In this document: one piece after another, positions 1 through 7,071 of the stretch
Position numbering within the stretch: position 1 is the first letter of the stretch
Layout of the letters: the number at the start of each line of letters is the position of its first letter
NCBI GenBank assembly: GCA_012719445.1
Contig: JAAYAH010000083.1
Coordinates: 1-49,110, forward strand
Source of the DNA: Actinomycetales bacterium
GTDB lineage: Bacteria > Actinomycetota > Actinomycetes > Actinomycetales > Kineosporiaceae
Direction of reading: 5' to 3'
Length of the DNA stretch: 49,110 bases
Position numbers and translations under genes: made by a program
Notes under the pieces: generated by a model
Told to the model about the DNA's origin: nothing
The model's database searches: none
The model's input: the letters and a program-made list of their open reading frames with translations, nothing else

Positions 1-2
1 CG

Positions 3-1214
3 GGGTTGGCCGGCTTCGAGTTGTTCCCCCGGGACGGGGCGGTGTTCTACAACGATCCGGCCAGTCAGCGGGCCGGGGTGATCCTGGTGGACGGTTCGGT
101 GAAGCCGGTGCTCAAGTACGACCCGGCGGACCCGTCCCAGGGGGTGCTGGCGCAGCCGGGTGAGGGCGTGGAGGTCTCCGACCGGACGGGCTCCGGTCCC
201 GCGCTCCCCCGACCGGTGCGGACGACACCCACCGGCACCGAGGAGGCCGCCCGGGTGAACCCCGGCGACCTGGTGGTCCAGGTGTCCACGACCCCCGGGG
301 TGGCCGGGACGCCGGTCGGGCTGCGGGTGAGCGCGCGCCAGGGCCGGGTCACCACGGCCACCTGGTCCTTCGGTGACCGCACCCCCCAGGTCAACGGGGT
401 CGAGGTCTCCCACACCTGGGTCGTCCCCGGCTCCTACCGGGTCTCCGTGCGCGCCCGGCTGGACAACGGGAGGACCGGGTTCCGGGACGTCGTCATGCCG
501 GTCCTCGCCGCGCCGACGGCAACGACGACACCGACGGCACCGGCACCGGCACCGGCACCGGCACCGGCGTCGACCCGGACGACGACCACGACCACCACCA
601 CGACCCGCGCCGACGCCCGGCCGGTCGCCTCGCTGTCCGTGTCCCCGCGGAGTGTCACGGTCGGCGACCGGGTCACCGCCAACGCGACCCGGTCCCGCGA
701 CGACGGGACGAGCCTGAGCTACCGGATCGCCTGGGGTGACTCCTCGACCTCGCGCCCGACGAACGGGACCGCGAGCCACCGCTACGAGAAGACCGGCACC
801 TACACCGTCACGCTCACCGTGACCGACTCCGCGCGGCAGCGGGACACCGACACCGCGACGGTGACCGTCGGTGAGCCGCCGGTGTGGGCCGGTGGGCACG
901 GCAAGTGCTACCACGGGGGCGCCATGGACATCGACAACGACGGGACCACGGACTGGTCCCTCGGCGAGGACGGGCTGACCCTCCGGGGCCCGGGCGGGTT
1001 CACCGCCTTCGCCGCGTCGCAGTCGGACCACTCCTCGAGCTACACCGACTGCGAGTCGGCCTCCTACGAGCGCACCTCGTACACCCTCGAGGAGCACCAG
1101 TGGCTGCGGATCTGCCTGATGACCAGCGGCGGGCGGATGAGCTCGGTCACCGTCGTCCAGGTCCCGGAGGACTACTACGAGACCATGGTCGAGTACGACT
1201 ACGTGGTCTGGTGA
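3..1214 (+). CDS. PKD-domain secreted or surface protein, 5' end outside window
   Basis: The frame is open to the left edge, so this is the C-terminal part of a longer protein; the TTG at position 6 is probably not the true start. About 402 residues are visible. Roughly residues 95-165 and 204-290 look like two PKD beta-sandwich domains (WSFGD...HTW...GSYRVSV and IAWGDSS...HRYEKTGTYTVTLTV). They are joined by an Ala-Pro repeat and an uninterrupted poly-Thr run, typical of exported actinobacterial proteins. The last ~110 residues (with Cys, Tyr and Asp-rich DIDNDGTTDW) are not recognised. PKD domains usually mediate protein-protein or polysaccharide contacts outside the cell. Convergent with the histidine kinase that ends at 1280. 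Function unknown. Confidence 0.75.
   Translation, partial: GLAGFELFPRDGAVFYNDPASQRAGVILVDGSVKPVLKYDPADPSQGVLAQPGEGVEVSDRTGSGPALPRPVRTTPTGTEEAARVNPGDLVVQVSTTPGVAGTPVGLRVSARQGRVTTATWSFGDRTPQVNGVEVSHTWVVPGSYRVSVRARLDNGRTGFRDVVMPVLAAPTATTTPTAPAPAPAPAPASTRTTTTTTTTTRADARPVASLSVSPRSVTVGDRVTANATRSRDDGTSLSYRIAWGDSSTSRPTNGTASHRYEKTGTYTVTLTVTDSARQRDTDTATVTVGEPPVWAGGHGKCYHGGAMDIDNDGTTDWSLGEDGLTLRGPGGFTAFAASQSDHSSSYTDCESASYERTSYTLEEHQWLRICLMTSGGRMSSVTVVQVPEDYYETMVEYDYVVW
536..606 (+). repeat. Ala-Pro / poly-Thr linker repeat
   Basis: Hexanucleotide-like ACCGGC units coding for alternating Ala-Pro are followed by ACC/ACG codons coding for nine Thr. This is an interdomain linker between the two PKD domains and is probably prone to slippage. 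Confidence 0.7.
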
Positions 1215-1279
1215 GGGCCCCGGTCCCGCCAGCCGGTCCGATCCCGGCCATCCCGCCAGCCCGGTCCTGCCCGGTCCCG

Positions 1280-2584
1280 TCAGGACCCGGCGGGACCGAG
1301 GACGAGGCGCACCCTGGCTCCGCCGAGCAGGGGTGAGCGGTCCAGCTCCAGGCGTCCGCCCGAGGCGAGCGCTGTCCGCCGCACGATGTCCAGTCCCAGC
1401 CCGCTGGAGCCGGCCCCGCTGGTCCCCCGGGAGACGACGTCCCGCGACGGCAGGCCAGGACCGGCGTCCTCGACGGTGAGCTCGACGGCGCCGTCCGGGA
1501 GGGTCCGCACCGTGACCGCGGTGCGGACTCCCTCCGCGGTGTGCGCGAAGACGTTGTCGAGCAGGACGTCGACGACGTCGCGGAGCTCGGCGGGGTCGAC
1601 GGCCGCGGCGGCCGGCCCGGCCGGGAGGTCCAGGGTGAGCGTCCTGGCCTGGTCGTCGGCGAGCGGCGTCCAGAAGGCGATCCGTTCCGCGACCACCGCC
1701 GCCACGTCGCCGGACGGCGTCACCGCCGAACGGACCGGCCTCCTGGCGTCGTGGACGATGGCGTCGACGGTGCGCTCCAGGTGCGCGAGATGGAGGTGCA
1801 GGCGTTCGGCCACGTCCGGGTCGGTGACGCCCTCGACGTCCAGCCGCAGCGCGGTGACCGGCGTGCGCAGCCGGTGCGACAGGTCCGCGACGGAGTCCCG
1901 TTCGGCCGCGAGCAGCCCGACGACCCGCGCGGCCAGCCGGTTGAGCGCCCTGGCGAGGGCGACAGCCTCCGGCACCCCGCGCTCCGGGACCCGGGTGGCC
2001 AGCTCCCCCTCCCGCATGGCGTCGGCCGCCGCCGCGAGGTCGTGGAACGGGGCGCTCACCGTGCGGGCGAGCCGGTCCGCGGTCACCATCGCACCGACGA
2101 GCAGGAGCAGGCCGAGCCCGACGATCGTCGCGGTGGCCCGGCCGACGCCGCGGTGCAGCTCGCTCTCCGGGACCCGGCTGCGCACGACCGCGGTCCCCGC
2201 CGAGGTGATCGCGGGCACGTAGGCCGCTGCCCCGTCGCCGGTGCGGCCGACGAACGCCGCACCGGCACGGGCCCTGGCGACGTCCTGGTCGTCGGTGCGC
2301 ACCCCCACCGGCTCGGCAGGCGCCGCCCCGACGATCTCGCCCCCCGGCATCACGACGGTCAGCGACCGCGGCGACTCGGCGTCCACGAGCTCGACGAGGG
2401 TGGCCAGCTCCGCGGGGTCGGTGACGTTGGCGGCGAGCACGGCGATCCGCTGCGCCTCCTGCACGGCGGCGTCCAGGGCCCGGTCCTCGGCCAGGGTGTG
2501 CAGCAGGAGCAGCAGCGGCAGCAGGAAGGCCAGGATCACCGCCGAGGTCGTCGCGGCCATGAGGGTCCACATCCTGCGGCGCAC
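1280..2584 (-). CDS. HAMP-domain sensor histidine kinase
   Basis: 434-residue membrane sensor kinase of the OmpR-partner class. TM1 is near residues 9-32 and TM2 near 152-170, flanking a ~120-residue extracytoplasmic sensor with no recognised fold; a HAMP segment follows. The dimerisation box has the phospho-accepting His237 in SHRLRTP. The ATPase has an N box (VVDVLLDNVFAHTAEG), G1 (VEDAGPGLP) and G2 (GSSGLGLDIVRR), so it looks active. The start was set at GTG 2584, 10 bases downstream of the response-regulator stop and with GAGGCGG upstream; ATG 2572 is the alternative. The same frame stays open further upstream through the regulator gene, but that stretch is a shadow. Cotranscribed with the regulator; the signal is unknown. 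Confidence 0.9.
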   Translation of the reverse strand: MRRRMWTLMAATTSAVILAFLLPLLLLLHTLAEDRALDAAVQEAQRIAVLAANVTDPAELATLVELVDAESPRSLTVVMPGGEIVGAAPAEPVGVRTDDQDVARARAGAAFVGRTGDGAAAYVPAITSAGTAVVRSRVPESELHRGVGRATATIVGLGLLLLVGAMVTADRLARTVSAPFHDLAAAADAMREGELATRVPERGVPEAVALARALNRLAARVVGLLAAERDSVADLSHRLRTPVTALRLDVEGVTDPDVAERLHLHLAHLERTVDAIVHDARRPVRSAVTPSGDVAAVVAERIAFWTPLADDQARTLTLDLPAGPAAAAVDPAELRDVVDVLLDNVFAHTAEGVRTAVTVRTLPDGAVELTVEDAGPGLPSRDVVSRGTSGAGSSGLGLDIVRRTALASGGRLELDRSPLLGGARVRLVLGPAGS

Positions 2585-2594
2585 CGGGACCGCC

Positions 2595-3290
2595 TCAGCC
2601 CTCGGTCTCCGGGGCGGGAGGGCTGAGCCGGACCCCGACCCCCCGGACGCTGTGCAGGTACCGCGGCTCGGCCGCGGTCTCCCCCAGCTTGCGCCGCAGC
2701 CAGGACAGGTGGACGTCGACGGTCCGCTCGCCGCCGCCGTACGGCAGCCGCCAGACCTCCGCGAGCAGGTCCCGTTTGGTGACCACCTCCCCCGCGCGCT
2801 GGGCGAGGGCGAGGAGCAGGTCGAACTCCTTACGGGACAGTTCGAGCGCCCGGCCGTCGAGGGTCGCCGCCCTGGTCCTGGGGTCGACCACCAGCCCACC
2901 CGCCACCAACGGCTGTTCGGCCCGCGAACCGGCCGACCGGCGCAGCACCGCCCGGATCCGGGCGTCGAGGTGATCAGCTCCGAAGGGCTTGGTGACGAAG
3001 TCGTCAGCCCCCGCGTCCAGCGCGGCGACGATGTCCGCGTCGTCGTCACGAGCGGTGATCACGATGACCGGGACGTCGCTGACGGCGCGCAGCATGCCGA
3101 GGACCTGCTGCCCGTCGACGTCCGGAAGGCCGAGATCGAGGAGGACCACGTCGGGCCGGGCGTCGATGACCGACCGCAGGCCGCTCAGCCCCGCCGGCTG
3201 CCACTGCACCGCGTGCCCGCGCTCGGCCATGGCCCGGGCGAGCGCCGAGCGGATGCCCGCGTCGTCCTCGATGAGCAGGATCACGGCCAC
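2595..3290 (-). CDS. OmpR/PhoB-family response regulator
   Basis: 231-residue two-component regulator. The receiver domain shows the acidic pair in LLIEDDAG, phospho-acceptor Asp52 (LLDLGLP), Thr79 and Lys101 (TKPFGAD). A C-terminal winged helix follows (residues ~130-225, with ELSRKEFDLLLALAQRAGEVV and RTVDVHLSWLRRKLG), as in PhoB/MprA-type regulators. The GTG start at 3290 lies 6 bases after a TAGCGT -10 element on the minus strand, which suggests a leaderless transcript. First gene of the operon with the kinase downstream. Regulated genes are unknown; the divergent exported protein at 3546 is an obvious candidate. Confidence 0.93.
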   Translation of the reverse strand: MAVILLIEDDAGIRSALARAMAERGHAVQWQPAGLSGLRSVIDARPDVVLLDLGLPDVDGQQVLGMLRAVSDVPVIVITARDDDADIVAALDAGADDFVTKPFGADHLDARIRAVLRRSAGSRAEQPLVAGGLVVDPRTRAATLDGRALELSRKEFDLLLALAQRAGEVVTKRDLLAEVWRLPYGGGERTVDVHLSWLRRKLGETAAEPRYLHSVRGVGVRLSPPAPETEG

Positions 3291-3296
3291 GCGGTG

Positions 3297-3302
3297 ACGC
3301 TA
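3297..3302 (-). promoter_or_regulatory. -10 element TAGCGT for a leaderless regulator transcript
   Basis: Read on the minus strand, TAGCGT ends 6 bases before the GTG start codon, the spacing expected if transcription begins at the start codon itself. No clear -35 element was identified. The same hexamer recurs before 33648 and before the xylanase gene. Confidence 0.45.
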
Positions 3303-3379
3303 CCCGGTGCCGCCACCGCGCACGAGGGTCGCCGACCCGGCGACACCGCCCCGGTGCCGTCGGTCACGGCGACCGCCGG

Positions 3380-3394
3380 TCACGGCATCCGTGA
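3380..3394. promoter_or_regulatory. Inverted repeat TCACGG-N3-CCGTGA between divergent genes
   Basis: A 6-3-6 perfect palindrome in the 255-base divergent region between the two-component operon and the exported protein at 3546. It could be an operator; no regulator is assigned. GGTCACGG also occurs just upstream. Confidence 0.3.
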
Positions 3395-3545
3395 TCGTGA
3401 CCGTCGCCCGCGGTCCCGACCGGTCGGGGCGACCCTCGGACGCGGATGCGGCAGTACCGTGTCGGCACCGTCGGCAGCGCCGCCGAGGGCCGCCGGGGGC
3501 AGCGGCGGGTCGGCCCGGGTTCTCGGGGCGGAGGAGGTGGTCGGC

Positions 3546-4124
3546 GTGGCGAGGACCGGTCGGTGGACCCGGTGGACACCGCCGTGCCGGGCGCTGCTCT
3601 GGGTGGGTGCCTGGGCGCTGGCGGTCGTCTCGGTGGCCGGCCTGTCCTGGGCGGCGATCGACTCCGCCGGCCGCCAGGTGATCGCGGAGCCGCCGATGGG
3701 TGACGTCGCGCTCGGCGAGCCGTCGGGAGTCCACGGCGGCGTCCCGACCACTTCTCCGACGGAGGGCGCGCCGGAGGCGGAGCGCCCCACGACGACGGCA
3801 GCCCCCACCGCCTCCACCACCGACGAGCAGCCAGGGCGCACCTCCGCCCGGCGGACGGCCACGGTCGCCGCCACGACGGTGAGCAGGATGACCCCCGGGG
3901 GGTCGATGACCGTCACCTGCGTCGGCCCGGCGCTCTCCCGCTGGTCCGTCCTGCCGGCCAACGGCTGGTCCGTCACCCGGAGGTCCGTCGGCTCGGGGCA
4001 GGTCGTGGTGGGACTGGTCAGGAACGGCAGGAGGGGCAACGGCGGCAGGGGCGGGGTGACCGCGGTCACGGTCCGTGGCCGGTGCGAGGACGGCGGTCCT
4101 GCCGTCGACGTCACGGTCTCCTGA
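3546..4124 (+). CDS. Small exported/anchored protein with Thr/Pro-rich stalk
   Basis: 192-residue protein starting at GTG 3546, with AGGAGGT seven bases upstream. After a basic N-terminus (VARTGRWTRW) there is one hydrophobic segment at ~15-37 (ALLWVGAWALAVVSVAGLSWAA), acting as a signal anchor or signal peptide. A Thr/Pro/Ala-rich stalk occupies ~55-100. A compact C-terminal domain (~105-192) has two Cys (VTCVGPALS and VRGRCEDGG), consistent with a disulphide in an Ig-like extracellular domain. Divergent from the two-component operon, so it may be regulated by or related to it. No known family recognised. Confidence 0.75.
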   Translation: MARTGRWTRWTPPCRALLWVGAWALAVVSVAGLSWAAIDSAGRQVIAEPPMGDVALGEPSGVHGGVPTTSPTEGAPEAERPTTTAAPTASTTDEQPGRTSARRTATVAATTVSRMTPGGSMTVTCVGPALSRWSVLPANGWSVTRRSVGSGQVVVGLVRNGRRGNGGRGGVTAVTVRGRCEDGGPAVDVTVS

Positions 4125-4220
4125 CCCGGCCCGGCCGCGCCGGTTTCAGTCACCGCTCGATCACGCCGATGGTCTAGTGCCGAACCGTAGAGCCGCACAG
4201 GCTCCGACCCGGGAGAAACC

Positions 4221-4355
4221 ATGGCTGACAAGTCGCCGCGGCAGCGGATGTCCCAGAAGTCCGGCAAGTCCCTCAAGGAGAAGCGCGCGGCCAAGCAGGC
4301 CAAGGCGCAGGCCAAGAGCAGGGCCCCGATGGAACCGGCCGACGACAAGCACTGA
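4221..4355 (+). CDS. Small basic conserved protein (44 aa)
   Basis: ATG 4221 follows GGGAGAA at good spacing and ends at TGA 4353-4355. The 44-residue product begins MADKSPRQRMSQKSGKSLKE, continues with Lys/Ala-rich sequence and ends in acidic ADDKH. Very similar small Lys/Ala-rich proteins beginning MADKSPRQ are, from memory, widespread in actinobacteria; their role is unknown to me. It is soluble, probably helical, and has no membrane segment. It is followed by a direct repeat and a strong hairpin, so it is its own transcription unit. Confidence 0.75.
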   Translation: MADKSPRQRMSQKSGKSLKEKRAAKQAKAQAKSRAPMEPADDKH

Positions 4356-4377
4356 GCACCGTCCGAAGCACTCAGCT

Positions 4378-4426
4378 CCACCTGGAAGAACCGAACACCG
4401 CGCACCACCTGGAAGAACCGAACACC
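4378..4426 (+). repeat. Two direct copies of a 23-base unit
   Basis: CCACCTGGAAGAACCGAACA(CCG) occurs at 4378-4400 and 4404-4426, in the 3' trailer of the small gene just before the terminator. Function unknown; possibly slippage-derived. Confidence 0.7.
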
Positions 4427-4439
4427 GCCCGGAGGGGGC

Positions 4440-4476
4440 GCGGCCGGGACCCGGTGAGGCCACCGGTCCCGGCCGC
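4440..4476. terminator. Bidirectional GC-rich terminator hairpin
   Basis: GCGGCCGGGACCCGGTG pairs with CACCGGTCCCGGCCGC across a 4-base loop, with a single bulged C. It lies between the convergent 44-aa gene and the gene ending at 4499 and has no T-run, as usual for actinobacteria. Confidence 0.75.
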
Positions 4477-4498
4477 GTCCCCTCCTCCGGGACCCGGG

Positions 4499-6094
4499 TC
4501 ATGCCCCTCCCTGGATCCCGTCGTCCCGGCCGGTGCCTGTGGTGTCCCGCCGGGACGCCCTCCGGACGGTCCCGATCCCCAGCAGCACCAGCACGAGCAC
4601 CCCGAGCGCGGCGGCCGTCCACCCTGCCCACGCCGCAGCGGTCCGGACGGTCTCGCCCGACGGCAGCCCGCGGGTCGCCACGGGACCGTCGTCCGGCACG
4701 TGCACCGTGGTGGCGACGACGTCCCTCGCCACGGCGACCACCGGGACCGCCACCGGTCCCCCGCTGACCACGTCGCGGGAGGTGCTGCCCTCGACGGCGT
4801 CCCCGGCGCCCATGGCGATCACCCGCAGCTCCACCGACCTGGCTCCCTCCGGCACCGTCGCGTCGAGGATCTGCACTCCCAGTGGCCCGTCGACCTCGCC
4901 CTCGTCCAATGCCGCTCCCCGCGGCCCGGTGAAGACCTGGACGACCAGCCCGGTCCCGGTCCAGGCCAGGACCTTCGCGCCGAGGACGTCGGCGCCCTCC
5001 GCCGTGATGCCCCAGCCCGACACGACGCCCTGGTCCATCGTCAGCACGCCCCATGCCCCCGGCGCGACGGTGGCCCGGTCCGTCGCCCAGGCGAACCGGG
5101 CACCGGACGGATCGAGGGCCGGCTCGGCGCCGACGGCGGCCTCCGCATCGACGTCCGACTGCTCGGTCGCGAGCGGGATCCCCGGGATGACTCCGGTCCG
5201 CCCGGCTCCCGATCCGGCGCCCACCTGCACCACGCCCCCGCCGGGTCCGGTGCCGACCGTGACCGGGGCGCACTCGCACAGCACCGAGACCTTCCCCGTC
5301 GCGGTGACGCTCCAGCTCCGCGGTTTGCCGCCGGTGCCGTCGGTCGGCCGGACGTACCCGGTGACCACGACGCCCCCGGTCCTGGTGTCCCAGGCGATCC
5401 GCTCCGCCGTGCCGCCCCGTCCGAGATCGGGCAGCGGCACGTCCACCCGGTCGGCCCCGGCCACCCGGAGCAGGTGCAGGACGCTGGGGTCGCGGCTGCC
5501 GCTGCGCCACCGCTCGCTCGCCCAGGCGACCCACCGGCCGTCGGGGGACAGGGTCACCGCCCGGTCGTCCCTGGTCCAGGGCAGTCGCCGGTAGACCCGG
5601 CCGTCCCCCGACACCACGACGAACCCCTGCAGCCGGTCCGGAGCACCGCGCGACACCCGTGACGCGAGCGCCATCGAGGCGACCTCCATGTCCCCGGCCG
5701 CCAGCTCGGGGGTCGCCCGGGGCGGGCTCCACCACCGGTCGGGCAGCCCGCTCGGCCCGGATGCCCGGTCCGCGGGAACGGGGGACCCGACCACGAGGGA
5801 GACGGCCGCCAGGCCCACCGCGACCACCGCGACGGAGGCCGCGGCCAGCGCCGGCACCAGCAGGTTCCCACCGGCCCTGCGCCGGGGGCCGCGGCCGGTG
5901 CGCATCCGTCCGGCCCGCAGGGAGAACCGGCCGCCGTCAGGCGACGCCGCCCGCTCTGCCGTCCGCCCGGTCGCCTCCCTCGCGGGCGACTCCCCCGCCC
6001 TGCGCCGGATCGCCGCGGCGTCGAGCACCACTCCGGCGACCGCCTCGGCCGCCGCGTCGTCCATCGCCCGGCCCAGCCCGCTGTCGGTCCTCAT
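4499..6094 (-). CDS. Two-TM protein coupled to SigE-type sigma factor, propeller-like exterior
   Basis: 531-residue protein whose ATG (6094) overlaps the sigma-factor stop as ATGA, with GGGAG upstream, so translation is coupled. Domains in order: ~110-residue basic cytoplasmic N-terminus; TM at ~120-145 (LVPALAAASVAVVAVGLAAVSLVV); a ~350-residue exterior with repeated Trp/Ser/Asp motifs (VVSGDGRVYRRLPW, LSPDGRWVAWAS, DPSGARFAWAT) that read like WD40/TolB-type beta-propeller blades; C-terminal TM (WAGWTAAALGVLVLVLLGIG) with a short basic tail. Position suggests an anti-sigma or regulatory partner of the sigma factor, but no zinc-finger (HxxxCxxC) anti-sigma motif is visible. Function is inferred from context only. 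Confidence 0.8.
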   Translation of the reverse strand: MRTDSGLGRAMDDAAAEAVAGVVLDAAAIRRRAGESPAREATGRTAERAASPDGGRFSLRAGRMRTGRGPRRRAGGNLLVPALAAASVAVVAVGLAAVSLVVGSPVPADRASGPSGLPDRWWSPPRATPELAAGDMEVASMALASRVSRGAPDRLQGFVVVSGDGRVYRRLPWTRDDRAVTLSPDGRWVAWASERWRSGSRDPSVLHLLRVAGADRVDVPLPDLGRGGTAERIAWDTRTGGVVVTGYVRPTDGTGGKPRSWSVTATGKVSVLCECAPVTVGTGPGGGVVQVGAGSGAGRTGVIPGIPLATEQSDVDAEAAVGAEPALDPSGARFAWATDRATVAPGAWGVLTMDQGVVSGWGITAEGADVLGAKVLAWTGTGLVVQVFTGPRGAALDEGEVDGPLGVQILDATVPEGARSVELRVIAMGAGDAVEGSTSRDVVSGGPVAVPVVAVARDVVATTVHVPDDGPVATRGLPSGETVRTAAAWAGWTAAALGVLVLVLLGIGTVRRASRRDTTGTGRDDGIQGGA

Positions 6095-6645
6095 CGCGTG
6101 AGCTCCCTCCCGGATCCGGTGCCCAGGTCCTCCCCCAGCCACGGAGCCAGCGTCCGCAACCGCGCCAGCCCGTCCCGGCACTGGGACTTGACGGTGGACG
6201 GCGAGCAGCCGAGGGCGCGCGCCGTCTCCACCTCGGTCAGGTCCTCGTAGAAGCGGAGGACCAGGACGGCGCGCTGCCGGGGCGCCAGCCTGCGCAGGGC
6301 TTCGGCGAGCCCCAGCCGCACCGGGACCTCCTCGACCCCGCCGGTGCCCCCGCCCGGGAACCAGGAACGCTCCCCCGGGTCGCCGGACAGCCCGCCGAGC
6401 GGAACGACCTCCATGCCGCGCCGGCGCCTCCAGGAGTCGATCCAGATCGACCGGACCGCCGCCCTCGCGTAGGCCTCGGGGTTCCCCCCGCCCCCGAGGC
6501 GGTCCCAGCGGGGCACCAGCCGCGCCAGCGCCTCCTGGGCGAGATCCTCGGCGGCGTGGACGTCCGCGGTCAACAGCCAGGCCAGGCGCAGCAGCGCGGG
6601 ACCCCGGGCGGCGACGAACGCCTCGAACCCTGTGACGTCTCGCAT
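6091..6645 (-). CDS. SigE-family ECF RNA polymerase sigma factor
   Basis: 184-residue extracytoplasmic-function sigma factor. Region 2 is LLRLAWLLTADVHAAEDLAQ through SIWIDSWRRRR; region 4 is LAPRQRAVLVLRFYEDLTEV followed by the recognition helix in ALGCSPSTVKSQ. It matches the actinobacterial SigE-family group of short ECF factors. Start ATG 6645 was chosen for GGAGGAG nine bases upstream; the open frame further upstream is non-coding in character. The downstream gene is translationally coupled. It is divergent from the xylanase gene, with a 426-base shared regulatory region. Confidence 0.92.
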   Translation of the reverse strand: MRDVTGFEAFVAARGPALLRLAWLLTADVHAAEDLAQEALARLVPRWDRLGGGGNPEAYARAAVRSIWIDSWRRRRGMEVVPLGGLSGDPGERSWFPGGGTGGVEEVPVRLGLAEALRRLAPRQRAVLVLRFYEDLTEVETARALGCSPSTVKSQCRDGLARLRTLAPWLGEDLGTGSGRELTR

Positions 6646-6786
6646 GCGTCTCTCCTCCGCCCGGTGCCGGCCGACCTGCCTCGTGCCGTTGCCGTGCCCG
6701 ACACCCGTCCGAACGCAGCAGATCGCGATCCGGGTGGGTACGTCGATCACCGTGTCGAACGCGTCTCGTGGAGGGTAGCGCCGGCT

Positions 6787-6798
6787 CGAAACATTTCG
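6787..6798. promoter_or_regulatory. Palindrome CGAAACATTTCG
   Basis: Perfect arms CGAAA/TTTCG around CA. CGAAA...TTTCG inverted repeats are known upstream of Streptomyces xylanase genes. The site lies ~285 bases before the xylanase start and ~142 before the divergent sigma gene, so it could serve either. Confidence 0.45.
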
Positions 6799-6858
6799 AT
6801 GAACACCGAGGGGGACATATGCCGCACGGTCGTTATGAAACCGCAGGCAGAGCCCCTC

Positions 6859-6887
6859 TTGACGCACCAACGGCCGCCGCCTAGCGT
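6859..6887 (+). promoter_or_regulatory. Xylanase promoter TTGACG-N17-TAGCGT
   Basis: Near-consensus -35 TTGACG (6859-6864), exact 17-base spacer and -10 TAGCGT (6882-6887). Predicted start near 6894 gives a ~178-base leader before the GH10 gene. Confidence 0.7.
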
Positions 6888-6899
6888 GCACATTTACAG

Positions 6900-6911
6900 C
6901 GGAAGTTTCCG
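6900..6911. promoter_or_regulatory. Palindrome CGGAAGTTTCCG just after the predicted transcription start
   Basis: Arms CGGAA/TTCCG around GT. It sits ~6 bases downstream of the predicted +1 of the xylanase promoter, where a bound repressor would block initiation. It resembles the upstream CGAAACATTTCG box. Confidence 0.45.
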
Positions 6912-6945
6912 GAACATGATGCTGTCATCCCGGTTACTTCTCGAT

Positions 6946-6957
6946 TAATGATCATTA
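6946..6957. promoter_or_regulatory. Perfect AT-rich palindrome TAATGATCATTA
   Basis: A 12-base perfect palindrome in the xylanase leader, with striking A/T content for this genome. Could be a third operator or an RNA element; unassigned. Confidence 0.35.
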
Positions 6958-7071
6958 CCCACCGTCAGGCCCGGTGACCGGTCGAGCGGCGGTGACGCTC
7001 GCCCTCCGACAAGGCGTCCCGCCACGGAACCCCGTTCATCCGGCCGAAGGCGGCCCGGAAAGGAGAGACCG

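Noticed and set aside
2585-3049. Open minus-strand frame extending the histidine kinase upstream to 589 codons
   Set aside because: It runs antiphase through the response-regulator gene and gives Arg/Ser/Pro-rich sequence without domains; the kinase has a proper start at 2584.
2241-3545. Long plus-strand frame running into the exported protein at 3546
   Set aside because: Shadow of the minus-strand two-component genes; a strong SD marks GTG 3546 as the real start.
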